46,510 nt of DNA, taken from positions 1 to 46,510 of the forward strand of contig JAWUWD010000120.1 of assembly GCA_034112085.1 (NCBI GenBank), written 5' to 3'. Both the position numbers and the translations under genes were made by a program. Below the pieces are notes generated by a model. It had not been told where the DNA came from. It was given only the letters and a program-made list of their open reading frames with translations, and did not search any database. The DNA is from JAWUWD01 sp034112085 (GTDB lineage: Bacteria; Bacteroidota; Bacteroidia; Cytophagales; Cyclobacteriaceae). Shown one piece after another: positions 14,864 to 25,003 of the stretch. Every line of letters starts with the position of its first letter. The first letter of the stretch is position 1.

Positions 14864-16709
14864 CCACTACAATCGCATCTTCCTGAACTTTCTCGGCAGC
14901 AATTAAATCATTCTCGTGTGGAAAATTTGATTCAGGAGTCTCAGAATATGGCGTTGTTTGTGGAATAAAATCTTCCTCTGAACCCGGCTTGCTATAGTCG
15001 TAAGGCCATCTATAAATAGTTGGGATTTCTCCAGGCCAGTTTCCATGACCAGGTTCAATAGGCGTTGTCCACTCCATAGTATTTGACCTCCATGGATTAG
15101 TTGTAGCTTTTCTTCCTTTATACATACTGTAAAAGAAGTTAAACAAGAAGATAAACTGAGCTGTAAATGTTAATATAGCAGCTACACTTACAAATGTATT
15201 CAAGTCAGTAAATGAGTTGAAAGTATCAAAATTAGTAAATGAATAATATCTTCTAGGGAATCCAGCAATTCCAATGTAGTGCATAGGGAAGAATACTAAG
15301 TACACACCTATGAATGTAAACCAGAAGTGAATATATCCCAACTTGGCATCCATCACTCTTCCAAACATTTTAGGGAACCAGTGATATATACCAGCCATCA
15401 TCCCAAAGAACGATGCACTACCCATCACTAAATGAAAGTGAGCTACTACAAAATAAGTGTCGTGTAACTGAATATCAATAGCTGAATTTCCAAGGAAAAG
15501 CCCTGTAATACCCCCTGAAATAAAGAAGGATACCAATCCAATAGAGAACAACATCCCTGGTGTAAACACCAAATTCCCTCTCCAAAGTGTGGTCAAATAA
15601 TTAAATACTTTAACCGCAGATGGAACTGCAATGATCAATGTAAGTAACATAAAAACTGATCCCAAGAATGGGTTCATACCTGTTACAAACATATGGTGTG
15701 CCCACACTACGAATGAAAGAATTGCAATTCCCAACATAGAACCGATCATTGCTCGGTATCCGAAAATTGGCTTCCTAGAGTTTGTAGATATAATTTCAGA
15801 GGTAATCCCTAATGCTGGTAACAATACAATGTACACCTCAGGGTGTCCTAGAAACCAGAATAAATGTTGAAATAAGATTGGACTACCACCCATATTAGGT
15901 AAGGCTTCTCCTCCGATGTATATTTCTGACAAGTAAAAACTTGTACCAAAGCTTCTATCAAATACTAAGAGTAATGCCGCTGCGAACAAAACAGGGAATG
16001 ATAAAATACCAATAATAGCTGTTAAGAAGAATGCCCATATAGTCAATGGTAGTTTAGTGAACGACATCCCCTTAGTCCTCATATTGATAATAGTAGCGAT
16101 ATAGTTCACACTACCCAATAATGAGGAAATAATAAAGAATACCATGGCTACTAACCACATCGTCATCCCCAATCCAGATCCTGACATTGCCTGTGGCAAT
16201 GCACTCAAAGGTGGGTAAATAACCCATCCACCTGATGCCGGTCCAGTTTCAATAAAGAGTGAGATAAACATTAGCGTACCAGAAATAAAGAAGAACCAGT
16301 AAGACAACATGTTCATAAAGCCTGAAGCCATATCTCTAGCACCAATTTGTAATGGTATCAAGAAATTACTAAAAGTACCACTAAGACCAGCTGTCAGCAC
16401 AAAGAATACCATAATCGTACCGTGCATAGTCACCAATGCCAAATAGAACTCTGGGTCGAGCTTTCCTGAAGAATCAATCCATCCACCCAGTATTGGCTTG
16501 AGCCAGGACATATCCATCTCTGGAAATCCTAACTGAAGTCTAAACAATATAGAGAGAGCACCACCAATCAATGCCCAGAAAATTCCTGAAATCAGGAATT
16601 GCTTGGCAATCATTTTATGATCCTGACTGAAAATATAAGTCGTCCAGAAATTTCCATGATGTTCATCGTGGTCATGATCGTTATTATGCATAGTTTCCGC
16701 AGTCGCCAT
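14850..16709 (-). CDS. ctaD: Cytochrome c oxidase subunit I
   Basis: The 619-residue catalytic subunit of an A-type heme-copper oxidase has twelve TM helices. The CuB/His-Tyr centre is in FWFLGHPEVYIVLLP; the other CuB histidines are in VWAHHMF, and the heme a3/a ligands are in HDTYFVVAHFHLVMG. The first heme a ligand is in LVTMHGTIMVFF. The Glu of GHPEVY points to the A1 proton pathway. The N-terminus carries a short His/Asp-rich stretch (HNNDHDHDEHH), and the C-terminus is an acidic soluble tail. It follows subunit II by 12 nt. It reduces O2 to water with proton pumping. Confidence 0.97.
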   Translation of the reverse strand: MATAETMHNNDHDHDEHHGNFWTTYIFSQDHKMIAKQFLISGIFWALIGGALSILFRLQLGFPEMDMSWLKPILGGWIDSSGKLDPEFYLALVTMHGTIMVFFVLTAGLSGTFSNFLIPLQIGARDMASGFMNMLSYWFFFISGTLMFISLFIETGPASGGWVIYPPLSALPQAMSGSGLGMTMWLVAMVFFIISSLLGSVNYIATIINMRTKGMSFTKLPLTIWAFFLTAIIGILSFPVLFAAALLLVFDRSFGTSFYLSEIYIGGEALPNMGGSPILFQHLFWFLGHPEVYIVLLPALGITSEIISTNSRKPIFGYRAMIGSMLGIAILSFVVWAHHMFVTGMNPFLGSVFMLLTLIIAVPSAVKVFNYLTTLWRGNLVFTPGMLFSIGLVSFFISGGITGLFLGNSAIDIQLHDTYFVVAHFHLVMGSASFFGMMAGIYHWFPKMFGRVMDAKLGYIHFWFTFIGVYLVFFPMHYIGIAGFPRRYYSFTNFDTFNSFTDLNTFVSVAAILTFTAQFIFLFNFFYSMYKGRKATTNPWRSNTMEWTTPIEPGHGNWPGEIPTIYRWPYDYSKPGSEEDFIPQTTPYSETPESNFPHENDLIAAEKVQEDAIVVDESK

Positions 16710-16721
16710 AGTAATTATTTA

Positions 16722-17819
16722 TTATAAGGAAGCTTCCGCTTCTACATTATCACTTGATTCTTGTGTCGCTGGAGTTTCTATAACTTCTTCTTCCACTCCT
16801 GCTTTAATTTTTGCCAGTTCCTTAAGATCATCCGGCACCAAACTCATCAATTCCTCACTTTGGGCAAGCAACGTTTTTTGACTAGCCTTCCACTCTTCAT
16901 ACTCCTCAGGAGTGTCCACCACGATCAATAATCTCATGGCAAAATGTCCTCTTCCACATACTTCAGCACAAGCAAGTTCGTAGTTGAATTCTGAATTTCC
17001 AGTTTCTTCACGCATCTCAGTAGTAGTCTTTGTAGGTACAAAGTGAAATTGTGTAGGCATCCCTGGCACAGCATCCATCTTCAATCTAAAATGTGGTGCA
17101 TATACACTGTGAAGTACATCTCTCGCTCTTATCTTGAATAAGACCGGCTTACCTTTTGGCAAGTGTATTTCCCTTGGAATAAAGTCATCGAGTGAATTTT
17201 CATCTTTAAAATCGACACCAAGTTGGTTATCCAAACTGATCATACGATAATCAAATTTACCCAACTTATCATCGGCACCTGTATATCTTGACACCCATGC
17301 GAACTGCTGTCCGAATACTTCAATGACTTCAGAATCCTCAGGAGCTTCAGAAGTGATATCATTCCAAGCTCCAAGTCCTGTAAAAACCAATCCTGCAAGT
17401 ACAATTGCCGGAACAACTGTCCACAACAATTCTAACTTATGATTATCAGGATAGAACATTGCAGTTCTTTCTTTCTTATAGTGATATTTTATAGGGAAAA
17501 CAAAAAGTAAAATATGTGTGATAACAAATACTAGTCCTGTGATCACCATAGTAACCCAGAAAAGTTGATCCGTTATTACTCCGTGCTCTGAAGCAACTGG
17601 TAACGTATAGTCGTCAAAGTACACTATTGAATACCAGAACATCCAACCAAATCCACCGATTAACAATACAAGGAACATTATTGCATTGACCTTATTACTT
17701 CCTGATGCTATTTTCTTATCGGAACCTTTCGCAACGTTGAGCAATGTGCCGACTCTGAACATCATGAACAAAATCAACAAAATTAGCGCAACACCTATTC
17801 CAATGACTATCTGAAACAT
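16722..17819 (-). CDS. ctaC: Cytochrome c oxidase subunit II (CuA)
   Basis: The 365-residue protein has an N-terminal TM, two more TM helices (about 48-68 and 85-110), and a periplasmic cupredoxin domain. The CuA site is complete: the first His in DVLHSVYAPHF and the Cys pair, His and Met in ELACAEVCGRGHFAMRLL. An acidic, low-complexity tail (about 310-365) replaces the cytochrome c domain of caa3 enzymes, so the oxidase is aa3-like and must receive electrons from a separate cytochrome, presumably ActA or ActE of the adjoining complex. It is encoded right after actF (34 nt), as expected for an ACIII-oxidase supercomplex. Confidence 0.95.
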   Translation of the reverse strand: MFQIVIGIGVALILLILFMMFRVGTLLNVAKGSDKKIASGSNKVNAIMFLVLLIGGFGWMFWYSIVYFDDYTLPVASEHGVITDQLFWVTMVITGLVFVITHILLFVFPIKYHYKKERTAMFYPDNHKLELLWTVVPAIVLAGLVFTGLGAWNDITSEAPEDSEVIEVFGQQFAWVSRYTGADDKLGKFDYRMISLDNQLGVDFKDENSLDDFIPREIHLPKGKPVLFKIRARDVLHSVYAPHFRLKMDAVPGMPTQFHFVPTKTTTEMREETGNSEFNYELACAEVCGRGHFAMRLLIVVDTPEEYEEWKASQKTLLAQSEELMSLVPDDLKELAKIKAGVEEEVIETPATQESSDNVEAEASL

Positions 17820-17853
17820 ATATATTAGTTTTAAATCTTAATACCTTCTTTAC

Positions 17854-19221
17854 CTATATGTGATGATGTAAGCTCTCTTCCAACATCGGGTGATTCTTTG
17901 CGTATAATGGCGATTTTGACAGGCTATTGAGCATAACATAAATAAATGCTGCGAAGAATATCATTGCCATTCCAATCTCTAGTAGTCCAAATGCTCCATC
18001 AGTTTTCATTACACCAGGCGTAATCATCAAGTAGAAGTCAAACCAGTGACCTACAATTACTATCGGGCAAATCACCATTAAGAAGGAAGCATGTCTCTTT
18101 GCATCTCTTGTCATTAATAACAAGAAAGGAAGGAAAAAGTTTAATACTAAATTGAAATAAAACACCCACTTATAGTTTGAAACTTCAAGTCTCTGTAAGA
18201 AGTAAACAACTTCTTCAGGAATATTGGCATAATAAATCAATAGGAACTGAGAGAACCATACGTATGTCCAAAAAATACTAAATCCAAAAATGAATTTTCC
18301 AATATCATGCAAATGATTGGCGTTGACAATTTTCAAATACCCTTGCGTCTTCAAAAGAACAATTACTAAAGTGATAAATGCCAATCCATTGACCCACCAA
18401 CTAGCAAACATGTACCATCCAAACATCGTGCTAAACCAATGAGGATCTATTGACATTACCCAATCCCATGCTGCCACAGAAGATGAGTAAGCGAAAATAA
18501 TCAAAAATATAGCAGACAATTTTCGAGCTTTCTTCCAATGTTCAACTCCACCATTGATATCTTCAGCAAGCATCTGTTTTTTAATCATTCTAAACATCCA
18601 CATCCATAATCCAAAGAATGCAACAATACTGAATACATATAATATTGGAAAAGTACCTATTTTCATTGGCCAATACCACATAGCTGCCTTTCCTTGAATA
18701 AGTGCATCGCCACCCTCTTCTACTGTCTTATATAGTGAGGCATGCGTCCAATGAAACACATCATGTTGTACTAGAAACCATGAAGCCAACATTAAAACCG
18801 CTGCGATTGGCAACCAACTTGCCATAGCCATAGGTATACGCTTCATCCCTGCAGACCAACCTGCTTGAGCAGCATATTGAATCGCAATGAAAAACACTCC
18901 AATAATAGCCAGTCCCGTGAAGTAAACATTATTAATCCAAAGGCTAGAGAAAACTCTTTTTAACCATGTTTCAGTTTCGTGATGTCCTTCATCTGCACCA
19001 TGCTCGTCACCTTCTGAGCTTACATCCGTAGCAGAATGTGAATCACTAGAATCAGCCAACAAAGACTTTGTAGTTTCTGTCATTGCATGTTGTTCTTCAG
19101 CGTGATGTCCACTATTCATCGCCATAAAAACACCAATCATAAGAAGAACTAACCCCACTCCTGCGAGGATAAATAGTTTCTTTTTAGCTCCAGCGGTAAA
19201 TGTATATCTTTCTTCAGTCAT
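17854..19221 (-). CDS. actF: ACIII subunit ActF (NrfD-related quinone-site membrane protein)
   Basis: The 455-residue protein has about ten TM helices and matches ActF, the second large membrane subunit of Alternative Complex III (quinol:cytochrome c oxidoreductase). An extra-membrane segment after the first TM (about 34-85) is rich in His, Glu and Ser (for example HHAEEQHAM and GADEGHHETE). Later parts carry DWVMSIDPHWFSTMFGWY and GHWFDFYLMITPG, both typical of the family. It lies between actE (24 nt upstream) and the oxidase subunit II gene. Confidence 0.93.
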   Translation of the reverse strand: MTEERYTFTAGAKKKLFILAGVGLVLLMIGVFMAMNSGHHAEEQHAMTETTKSLLADSSDSHSATDVSSEGDEHGADEGHHETETWLKRVFSSLWINNVYFTGLAIIGVFFIAIQYAAQAGWSAGMKRIPMAMASWLPIAAVLMLASWFLVQHDVFHWTHASLYKTVEEGGDALIQGKAAMWYWPMKIGTFPILYVFSIVAFFGLWMWMFRMIKKQMLAEDINGGVEHWKKARKLSAIFLIIFAYSSSVAAWDWVMSIDPHWFSTMFGWYMFASWWVNGLAFITLVIVLLKTQGYLKIVNANHLHDIGKFIFGFSIFWTYVWFSQFLLIYYANIPEEVVYFLQRLEVSNYKWVFYFNLVLNFFLPFLLLMTRDAKRHASFLMVICPIVIVGHWFDFYLMITPGVMKTDGAFGLLEIGMAMIFFAAFIYVMLNSLSKSPLYAKNHPMLEESLHHHI

Positions 19222-19245
19222 GATATCTTTTTTAATGCTTCTGGA

Positions 19246-19866
19246 TTATTGTTGTTGAAGTTTTTGTACGTATTTCACGATTTTCCATCGTTCTTCTATA
19301 CTCAATTGAGAACCATGAGCGCCCATTCTTCCCTTGCCATTAGTAATTACGTGAAAGATCTCTCCTTCAGTCCTATTTTTAACAGCAGCAGAATTGTAAG
19401 CAGGGACTCCCAAAAACACCTCTCCTACTTTACCCGGTTCAGTACCTTTATCACCATGACAATGACCACAAAATTTTGTATAAAGCACTTTCCCTTCTGC
19501 CTCAATCCCCGCTGTCATCGCAAGTGGATTTTTTATATCAATAGCCTTTTCTAAATCATCCTTCTCAAGTCTATAAGGAAGATGCCCATCTTTACTTCTT
19601 CTCACTGTGTTAGCCGCAGGAGTTCTCATGTTCATGCCATTAGCATTGAGTGGATTTGAGCTGTAATACTCTCCTACACCATTCTCCAATGAACTCACCC
19701 ATTCTCCAGAAGTCTCATCCGTGATCTGCTTTAATGGTTCGTAAGCTACAGAGTGATACATGTTAGGTGCATACTCAAGCCCTGGATTGTCACCGCCTGC
19801 ACATGAAGCCAATACTGTAGCTCCTGCCAGTAAAAAAGTGTACTTATATGTAGTTAAAAGACGCAT
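19246..19866 (-). CDS. actE: ACIII subunit ActE (monoheme cytochrome c lipoprotein)
   Basis: The 206-residue protein has a lipoprotein signal peptide with lipobox VLASC (Cys22) and a cytochrome c domain whose heme site is CGHCHGDKG (about 133-141). The probable Met ligand lies in GKGRMGAHG (about 178-186). The N-terminal region, with MYHSVAYEPLK and the NPLNANGMNMRTP motif, is typical of ActE. It would be anchored in the membrane on the periplasmic face and pass electrons towards ActA or the oxidase. Spacing to actD is 22 nt. Confidence 0.93.
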   Translation of the reverse strand: MRLLTTYKYTFLLAGATVLASCAGGDNPGLEYAPNMYHSVAYEPLKQITDETSGEWVSSLENGVGEYYSSNPLNANGMNMRTPAANTVRRSKDGHLPYRLEKDDLEKAIDIKNPLAMTAGIEAEGKVLYTKFCGHCHGDKGTEPGKVGEVFLGVPAYNSAAVKNRTEGEIFHVITNGKGRMGAHGSQLSIEERWKIVKYVQKLQQQ

Positions 19867-19888
19867 ACTTTACAATTCGTTTTTGGTC

Positions 19889-20416
19889 TTAATCAAATTT
19901 TTTATCATTCACTTCTGTAGCTCCTGATTCATTCAACACTTTGCCGATTTCATCCTTGCTCAGATTATTTTTATCCAAATCTACTGCCATCACATGCTTA
20001 TCATCTGTACTCCGAACATCAAACATACGTGGTTTAGCATAGGGCTTCAAGTTACTCACAATCATGAATGTAGCAACCATACCTAATGCCGCTAACAGTA
20101 CTGTCAGTTCAAAAGAAACAGGTACAAAAGGAGGCAACGAAACATAATTCTTTCCACCAATAATCATTGGCCAATCTACTCCTAACATCCAAGTCTGCAT
20201 AGTGACTGCTAGAGACAAGCCTAAAAACCCAAACATAAAAGCTGCAATAGGCAGTCTAGTTCTTTTATATCCCAATGCATGCTCTAGTCCATGAACTGGA
20301 AATGGCGAATACACCTCGTGAATTTTGACTCCGCTATCTCTTACATCAGTAACTGCTTTAAGCAATACATCCTCATCATCATAAATACCGAGAACAAAGT
20401 TTTTTCCGTTTTCCAT
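19889..20416 (-). CDS. actD: ACIII subunit ActD (DUF3341)
   Basis: The 175-residue protein has the DUF3341 pattern of ActD. An N-terminal soluble part reads FVLGIYDDEDVLLKAV and VYSPFPVHGLEHALG, followed by two TM helices (about 57-80 and 102-125) and a cytoplasmic C-terminal part. ActD has no cofactor and holds the membrane subunits together in the known ACIII structures. It starts 2 nt after the stop of actC. Confidence 0.95.
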   Translation of the reverse strand: MENGKNFVLGIYDDEDVLLKAVTDVRDSGVKIHEVYSPFPVHGLEHALGYKRTRLPIAAFMFGFLGLSLAVTMQTWMLGVDWPMIIGGKNYVSLPPFVPVSFELTVLLAALGMVATFMIVSNLKPYAKPRMFDVRSTDDKHVMAVDLDKNNLSKDEIGKVLNESGATEVNDKKFD

Positions 20417-20418
20417 TA

Positions 20419-21780
20419 TTATTTCTTTTCAGATGAAGATTTCACAATACTTTTTATCTCTGCCATGTTGATCACTGGGAAGAACTTAGCAAACAATAAG
20501 AATAAGGTAAAGAATAATCCAAAGGTGAATAAGTAAACACCTACATCATATCTTGTTGGATAAAACATCACCCAACTTGATGGCAGATAATCTCTGTGTA
20601 GTGAAGTAACAATAATTACAAATCGCTCGAACCACATTCCAATATTCACCACGATCGATAATACGAAAGTAGATACAATACTTGTTCTGATTTTCTTAAA
20701 CCAAAATAGCTGTGGAGCTATTACATTACAACTCATCATAGATGCATATGCCCACCAATACGGTCCAAATGCCCTGTTGATAAATGCATACTGCTCATAG
20801 GGAACGCCTGAATACCAAGCGATCACAAACTCAGTGATATAAGCTACACCAACAATTGATCCTGTAATAATGATGACAATGTTCATCAACTCGATGTGAT
20901 ATATCGTAATGTAATCTTCTAGATTAAATAATTGCCTGGTCATCAACATCAATGTCAATACCATGGCAAATCCTGAAAAGATTGCTCCAGCCACGAAATA
21001 TGGAGGAAAGATTGTCGTATGCCATCCTGGTACTACAGATGTTGCAAAGTCAAATGACACAATAGTGTGTACTGAAAGCACTAATGGTGTTGCTAAACCT
21101 GCAAGAATCAAAGCTACTGACTCATATCTTGCCCAAGTCTTTGCAGCTCCATCCCAGCCGAAACTCAAAGCTCCATAAACTGCTTTTGAAACCTTATTAG
21201 TTGCTCTATCTCTTATAGTTGCAAAATCAGGAATCAGTCCAATATACCAGAATACTAATGATACAGTGAAGTAAGTGCTAATAGCAAATACATCCCAAAG
21301 CAACGGAGAGTTAAAGTTTACCCAGAGTGAACCAAAAGTGTTGGGGAGTGGCAGTGCCCATATGGCTCCAACCCAAAGTCTTCCCATGTGTAACATTGGG
21401 AACATCAACGCACAAATTACAGCAAAGATGGTCATTGCTTCAGCAGCACGATTAATGGACATTCTCCATTTCTGTCTGAATAGTAATAGTATAGCTGAGA
21501 TCAGCGTACCAGCATGACCAATACCTACCCACCATACAAAATTGGTGATATCCCAGGCCCAGCCAACAGTCTTGTTAAGACCCCAAACTCCTATACCTTC
21601 CCACAACAAGGTGGCTACAGCGTAAAAACCTATGGCAAGAACACCAAGTGAAACCGCCATACCTAACATCCAACTTTTAGTAGGTTTCCCTTCTACTTGG
21701 CGACAGATATCTTCAGTTACATCGTGTATTGTCTTTCCTCCTGTGATTAAAGGCTCTCTTACGGATGAAGAAACTTGCAT
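20419..21780 (-). CDS. actC: ACIII subunit ActC (NrfD-like quinol-site membrane protein)
   Basis: The 453-residue NrfD/PsrC-family protein has about ten TM helices. The conserved WWVGIGHAGTLISAILLL stretch (about 83-100) and FEWYSG-like FVIAWYSGVPYEQYAF segment are the ActC signatures. Menaquinol is oxidised at the periplasmic side next to the ActB iron-sulfur arm in the known structures. It lies 37 nt downstream of actB. Confidence 0.95.
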   Translation of the reverse strand: MQVSSSVREPLITGGKTIHDVTEDICRQVEGKPTKSWMLGMAVSLGVLAIGFYAVATLLWEGIGVWGLNKTVGWAWDITNFVWWVGIGHAGTLISAILLLFRQKWRMSINRAAEAMTIFAVICALMFPMLHMGRLWVGAIWALPLPNTFGSLWVNFNSPLLWDVFAISTYFTVSLVFWYIGLIPDFATIRDRATNKVSKAVYGALSFGWDGAAKTWARYESVALILAGLATPLVLSVHTIVSFDFATSVVPGWHTTIFPPYFVAGAIFSGFAMVLTLMLMTRQLFNLEDYITIYHIELMNIVIIITGSIVGVAYITEFVIAWYSGVPYEQYAFINRAFGPYWWAYASMMSCNVIAPQLFWFKKIRTSIVSTFVLSIVVNIGMWFERFVIIVTSLHRDYLPSSWVMFYPTRYDVGVYLFTFGLFFTLFLLFAKFFPVINMAEIKSIVKSSSEKK

Positions 21781-21817
21781 ATATATTATTTATTTAACTT
21801 TTAAATATTACCTCTAA

Positions 21818-24800
21818 TTAAGCGTTTGCTTTGTTTCTGATTTTGGTCAAATAAAACACATTCGGTCTTACACCAATCTCTTCCAACACGTGATAAGCAC
21901 GCTTATTCTTCATTATCTTCTTCTCTTTCGCTTTGTCTCCGTCTTCGATCTTCAACAGATTTGAGATACTAGATGCTTCACTATTCATATCTCCGAATAC
22001 CAAAGCACCAGCCGTACAAGCCGCAGCACACGCTGAAGTTACTTCTCCATCTCTCAATTCTCTTCTTTCTTTCTTCGCTTCCAACTTACCTGCTTGGATA
22101 CGCTGTACACAGAAAGAACATTTCTCCATTACCCCTCTTGACCGTACAGTTACGTCAGGATTCAATACCATCTTACCAATATCAGTATTCATCTGAGGGT
22201 TTGACTTAGCAAATTGCTCATTGTCATGATATTTGAACCAGTTGAATCTTCTTACTTTGTAAGGACAGTTGTTCGCACAATATCTTGTACCAATACATCT
22301 GTTATATGTCATCTGATTTAGACCTTCTGTACTATGTGTCGTTGCAGCCACTGGACAAACAGTCTCACATGGCGCATTGTTACAGTGCTGACACATCATT
22401 GGTTGGAAGACCACTTCAGGATTATCAGCTGCTAATTCTAGCTTTTGATCGTCTCTCAGACCCAATTGATCTTCTGACAATTCATTTTCAGGTCTAGAAG
22501 CGTAATATCTATCGATTCTCAACCAAGTCATTTCTCTTCGGTTGATGACTTCGTCTTTACCTACCATAGGAACATTGTTCTCTACGTTACAGGCTACAAC
22601 ACATGCGCTACATCCATTACAAGCATTTAAGTCAATGGACAATCCCCAATGGTGACCTTTGTACTCATGACCTTTCCACAACGTTAATTCGCCAGGTCTT
22701 ACTGTTCCTTTTTCACTATCCCAAGTTGCGACATGTGGGTGGAATCTTCCAGCTCCTTCGTCCTTCTTGAACTCGTCTAATGTTGTCTCTTGAATTATCG
22801 TCTGTCTCCCCATGAAGGTTTGAGCAGTTTGAGTTTGTGCCAAACGATATTTTTCATCAGTCAACTCTATAGATATTCCAGAGGTAATACTTAAATTTTG
22901 TCTTCCATTGAGCGTTCCAACCAGTGGATAAGCATCTATTCCTACTTTGTCTGCTACTCTACCTGCGCTTGTTCTACCATATCCAAGAGCTAGCCCAACA
23001 GTACCATTTGCCTGACCAGGCTGAACAACTATCGGTAAGTTAAAAACCTGCCCGTTAATAGTGATGTTAGCCTTTCTAGTAAAGCCTTCTTTCATTACAA
23101 ATCCATCTTCCATCTCTGATGAATCCTTCAAAGACATGGTTATATAGTTGTCCCAAGTCACTTTAGTGATTGGATCAGGAAGCTCTTGAAGCAATGGATT
23201 GTTAGACATGGAACCGTTTCCGATTGCTGTCTTTTGATAGATGACTAATTCAGTTTCTGTACTTGTGGCTTTGTAGTTCTTTGAAATAGCACCTGACTCT
23301 TTAGCTAAATCTCCTCCAAACGTTGCCCCTGAAGCTATAACCTCAGCATCATTTGCAAATACACCATCATGTAAAGACTTATCCCAGAATTGTTGAAAAT
23401 CTGACGTATCTGATTGTGCTGTAAAGTTTGTATTCTTCCAATTTTCTTTCAAATACTCAAAGTAATCAGCACTTACTGCTCCTGACCATGTCAAGAAAGA
23501 TCCTTGTGCTTGTCTAGTTTTGAATATTGGTGTGATCGCTGGTTGCGATAAACTGTATTGTCCTTTTTTAGGCGCAGCATCATTCCAAGATTCCAAAAAG
23601 TGGTTATCAGGAGCGATGTAGTCGACCATTTTAGCGGTCTCATCTTCTATGTATGAAGTAGATACTTTTAATCCCACTTTACTCAAAGCTGCACCCAATT
23701 CAGTACCATTGTGATAATCGTAAACAGGATTCGCATTGAAGAAGATCACTGCACCAATATTGCCAGAATTTGCATCGGCAATAAAAGCTTCCATCATCTT
23801 CTCATCACCTTGTCTATAGTTGACAGAAGCATCCAAGTCAATCGTAGTTCCATAACTACCCAGAAGATCATTAGTCGCATTGACCAATACCTGAACAGCT
23901 GAATCATTTGATCCAGATACTAGAAGTGCTTTCCCTTTGGCATTCCAAAGATCTTTAGCAGCTTGTTCTATCTGATTTACTTCTGCTACTTTAGCAGTCG
24001 CCACTGTAGCAGCTCCTGCTTTACTAGCAATAGCATTATATATTTGCGCGACAACAAGACCTTCTTGAGAAGGCTTCATAGTCGCTCTGTAATCCGCATT
24101 GGATCCTGTCAATGTCAAGTTAGACTCAAACTGGTAGTGCCTAGACATTGTCTTTTTCTTTTCTCCTACCTTTCTAGTCTCAGCATATTGTCCTGAGTTC
24201 TCGATAGTTGAACCCCAAGTCCCTAAGAAATCAGCCCCAACACTTACAATAACATCAGCTTTGCTGAAATCATAAGAAGGTATTACTTTCATTCCGAAAG
24301 ATTCTTCATTGGCTTGCGCCATTCCACTCATTGACACTTGATCATACATCACGTGTTCAGCAGTAGTATATTTTATTTTGAAATCTTCAATAGTCTTCAA
24401 AGTAGAAGGACTCAATACTGTATTACTTACAACACGAATTTGCTTTCCACCTGCTGCTGCTGCATCAAGTTTAGCCATCACTTCTTTATCCAAGGTTTCC
24501 CAAGTAGTGTCTGCACCTGCAGCTTTGGGCCCCTTCAATCTTGCATTATCATATAACGACAAAACAGAAGCTTCTACTTGCGCATTTGTCCCTCCTTTTG
24601 TGACTGTCGATAAATCATTACCGTTTACTTTGATTGGTCTCCCTTCTCTAGTCTTTACTACTACACTACAGTAATCTCCTCCATTGAGGTAGGTAGATGC
24701 ATAATAGTTAGCTACACCAGGATCTATGTCCACTGGTTTGTTTACATATGGAATTGCTTTTCTGACTGGAGCCTCACAAGCTGCCAAAGAAGCTGCTGCG

Positions 24801-24961
24801 ATACTGAAGCCCATTACTTTCAAAAAGTCTCTTCGTGAACTTCCTTCACTAGGCTCTTCCGTAATAGATTCAGGAAACTCTCTTTCTGCATTCTTCACGA
24901 AGGCAGGATCGTTAGATAATTGCTCTATACCTTTCCAGTATGTTTTTTGATTATCTTTCAT
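21818..24961 (-). CDS. actB: ACIII subunit ActB (molybdopterin-like plus four-cluster ferredoxin domain)
   Basis: The 1047-residue protein carries a TAT-like signal (SSRRDFLKVMGFSIAAASL, about 40-58) followed by Cys, which suggests lipid attachment. Residues about 90-720 resemble the molybdopterin oxidoreductase fold but show no cofactor ligand motif, as is usual for ActB. The C-terminal third holds the cluster ligands: CNGCSACVVACN, CQHCNNAPCETVCP, CIGTRYCANNCP and CSFCVQRI with CAAACTAGALVFGD. This is the electron entry arm from quinol to ActA. It follows actA by 42 nt. Confidence 0.96.
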   Translation of the reverse strand: MKDNQKTYWKGIEQLSNDPAFVKNAEREFPESITEEPSEGSSRRDFLKVMGFSIAAASLAACEAPVRKAIPYVNKPVDIDPGVANYYASTYLNGGDYCSVVVKTREGRPIKVNGNDLSTVTKGGTNAQVEASVLSLYDNARLKGPKAAGADTTWETLDKEVMAKLDAAAAGGKQIRVVSNTVLSPSTLKTIEDFKIKYTTAEHVMYDQVSMSGMAQANEESFGMKVIPSYDFSKADVIVSVGADFLGTWGSTIENSGQYAETRKVGEKKKTMSRHYQFESNLTLTGSNADYRATMKPSQEGLVVAQIYNAIASKAGAATVATAKVAEVNQIEQAAKDLWNAKGKALLVSGSNDSAVQVLVNATNDLLGSYGTTIDLDASVNYRQGDEKMMEAFIADANSGNIGAVIFFNANPVYDYHNGTELGAALSKVGLKVSTSYIEDETAKMVDYIAPDNHFLESWNDAAPKKGQYSLSQPAITPIFKTRQAQGSFLTWSGAVSADYFEYLKENWKNTNFTAQSDTSDFQQFWDKSLHDGVFANDAEVIASGATFGGDLAKESGAISKNYKATSTETELVIYQKTAIGNGSMSNNPLLQELPDPITKVTWDNYITMSLKDSSEMEDGFVMKEGFTRKANITINGQVFNLPIVVQPGQANGTVGLALGYGRTSAGRVADKVGIDAYPLVGTLNGRQNLSITSGISIELTDEKYRLAQTQTAQTFMGRQTIIQETTLDEFKKDEGAGRFHPHVATWDSEKGTVRPGELTLWKGHEYKGHHWGLSIDLNACNGCSACVVACNVENNVPMVGKDEVINRREMTWLRIDRYYASRPENELSEDQLGLRDDQKLELAADNPEVVFQPMMCQHCNNAPCETVCPVAATTHSTEGLNQMTYNRCIGTRYCANNCPYKVRRFNWFKYHDNEQFAKSNPQMNTDIGKMVLNPDVTVRSRGVMEKCSFCVQRIQAGKLEAKKERRELRDGEVTSACAAACTAGALVFGDMNSEASSISNLLKIEDGDKAKEKKIMKNKRAYHVLEEIGVRPNVFYLTKIRNKANA

Positions 24962-25003
24962 GTGTTTATTATCAGTGGAGTCTGTCTTGTCTAAATTAAT
25001 TTA

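Noticed and set aside
24338..24674. Plus-strand open frames of about 70-100 codons inside actB
   Set aside because: They are antisense shadows of a clearly coding gene with intact Fe-S motifs. They have no start context, domain or promoter.
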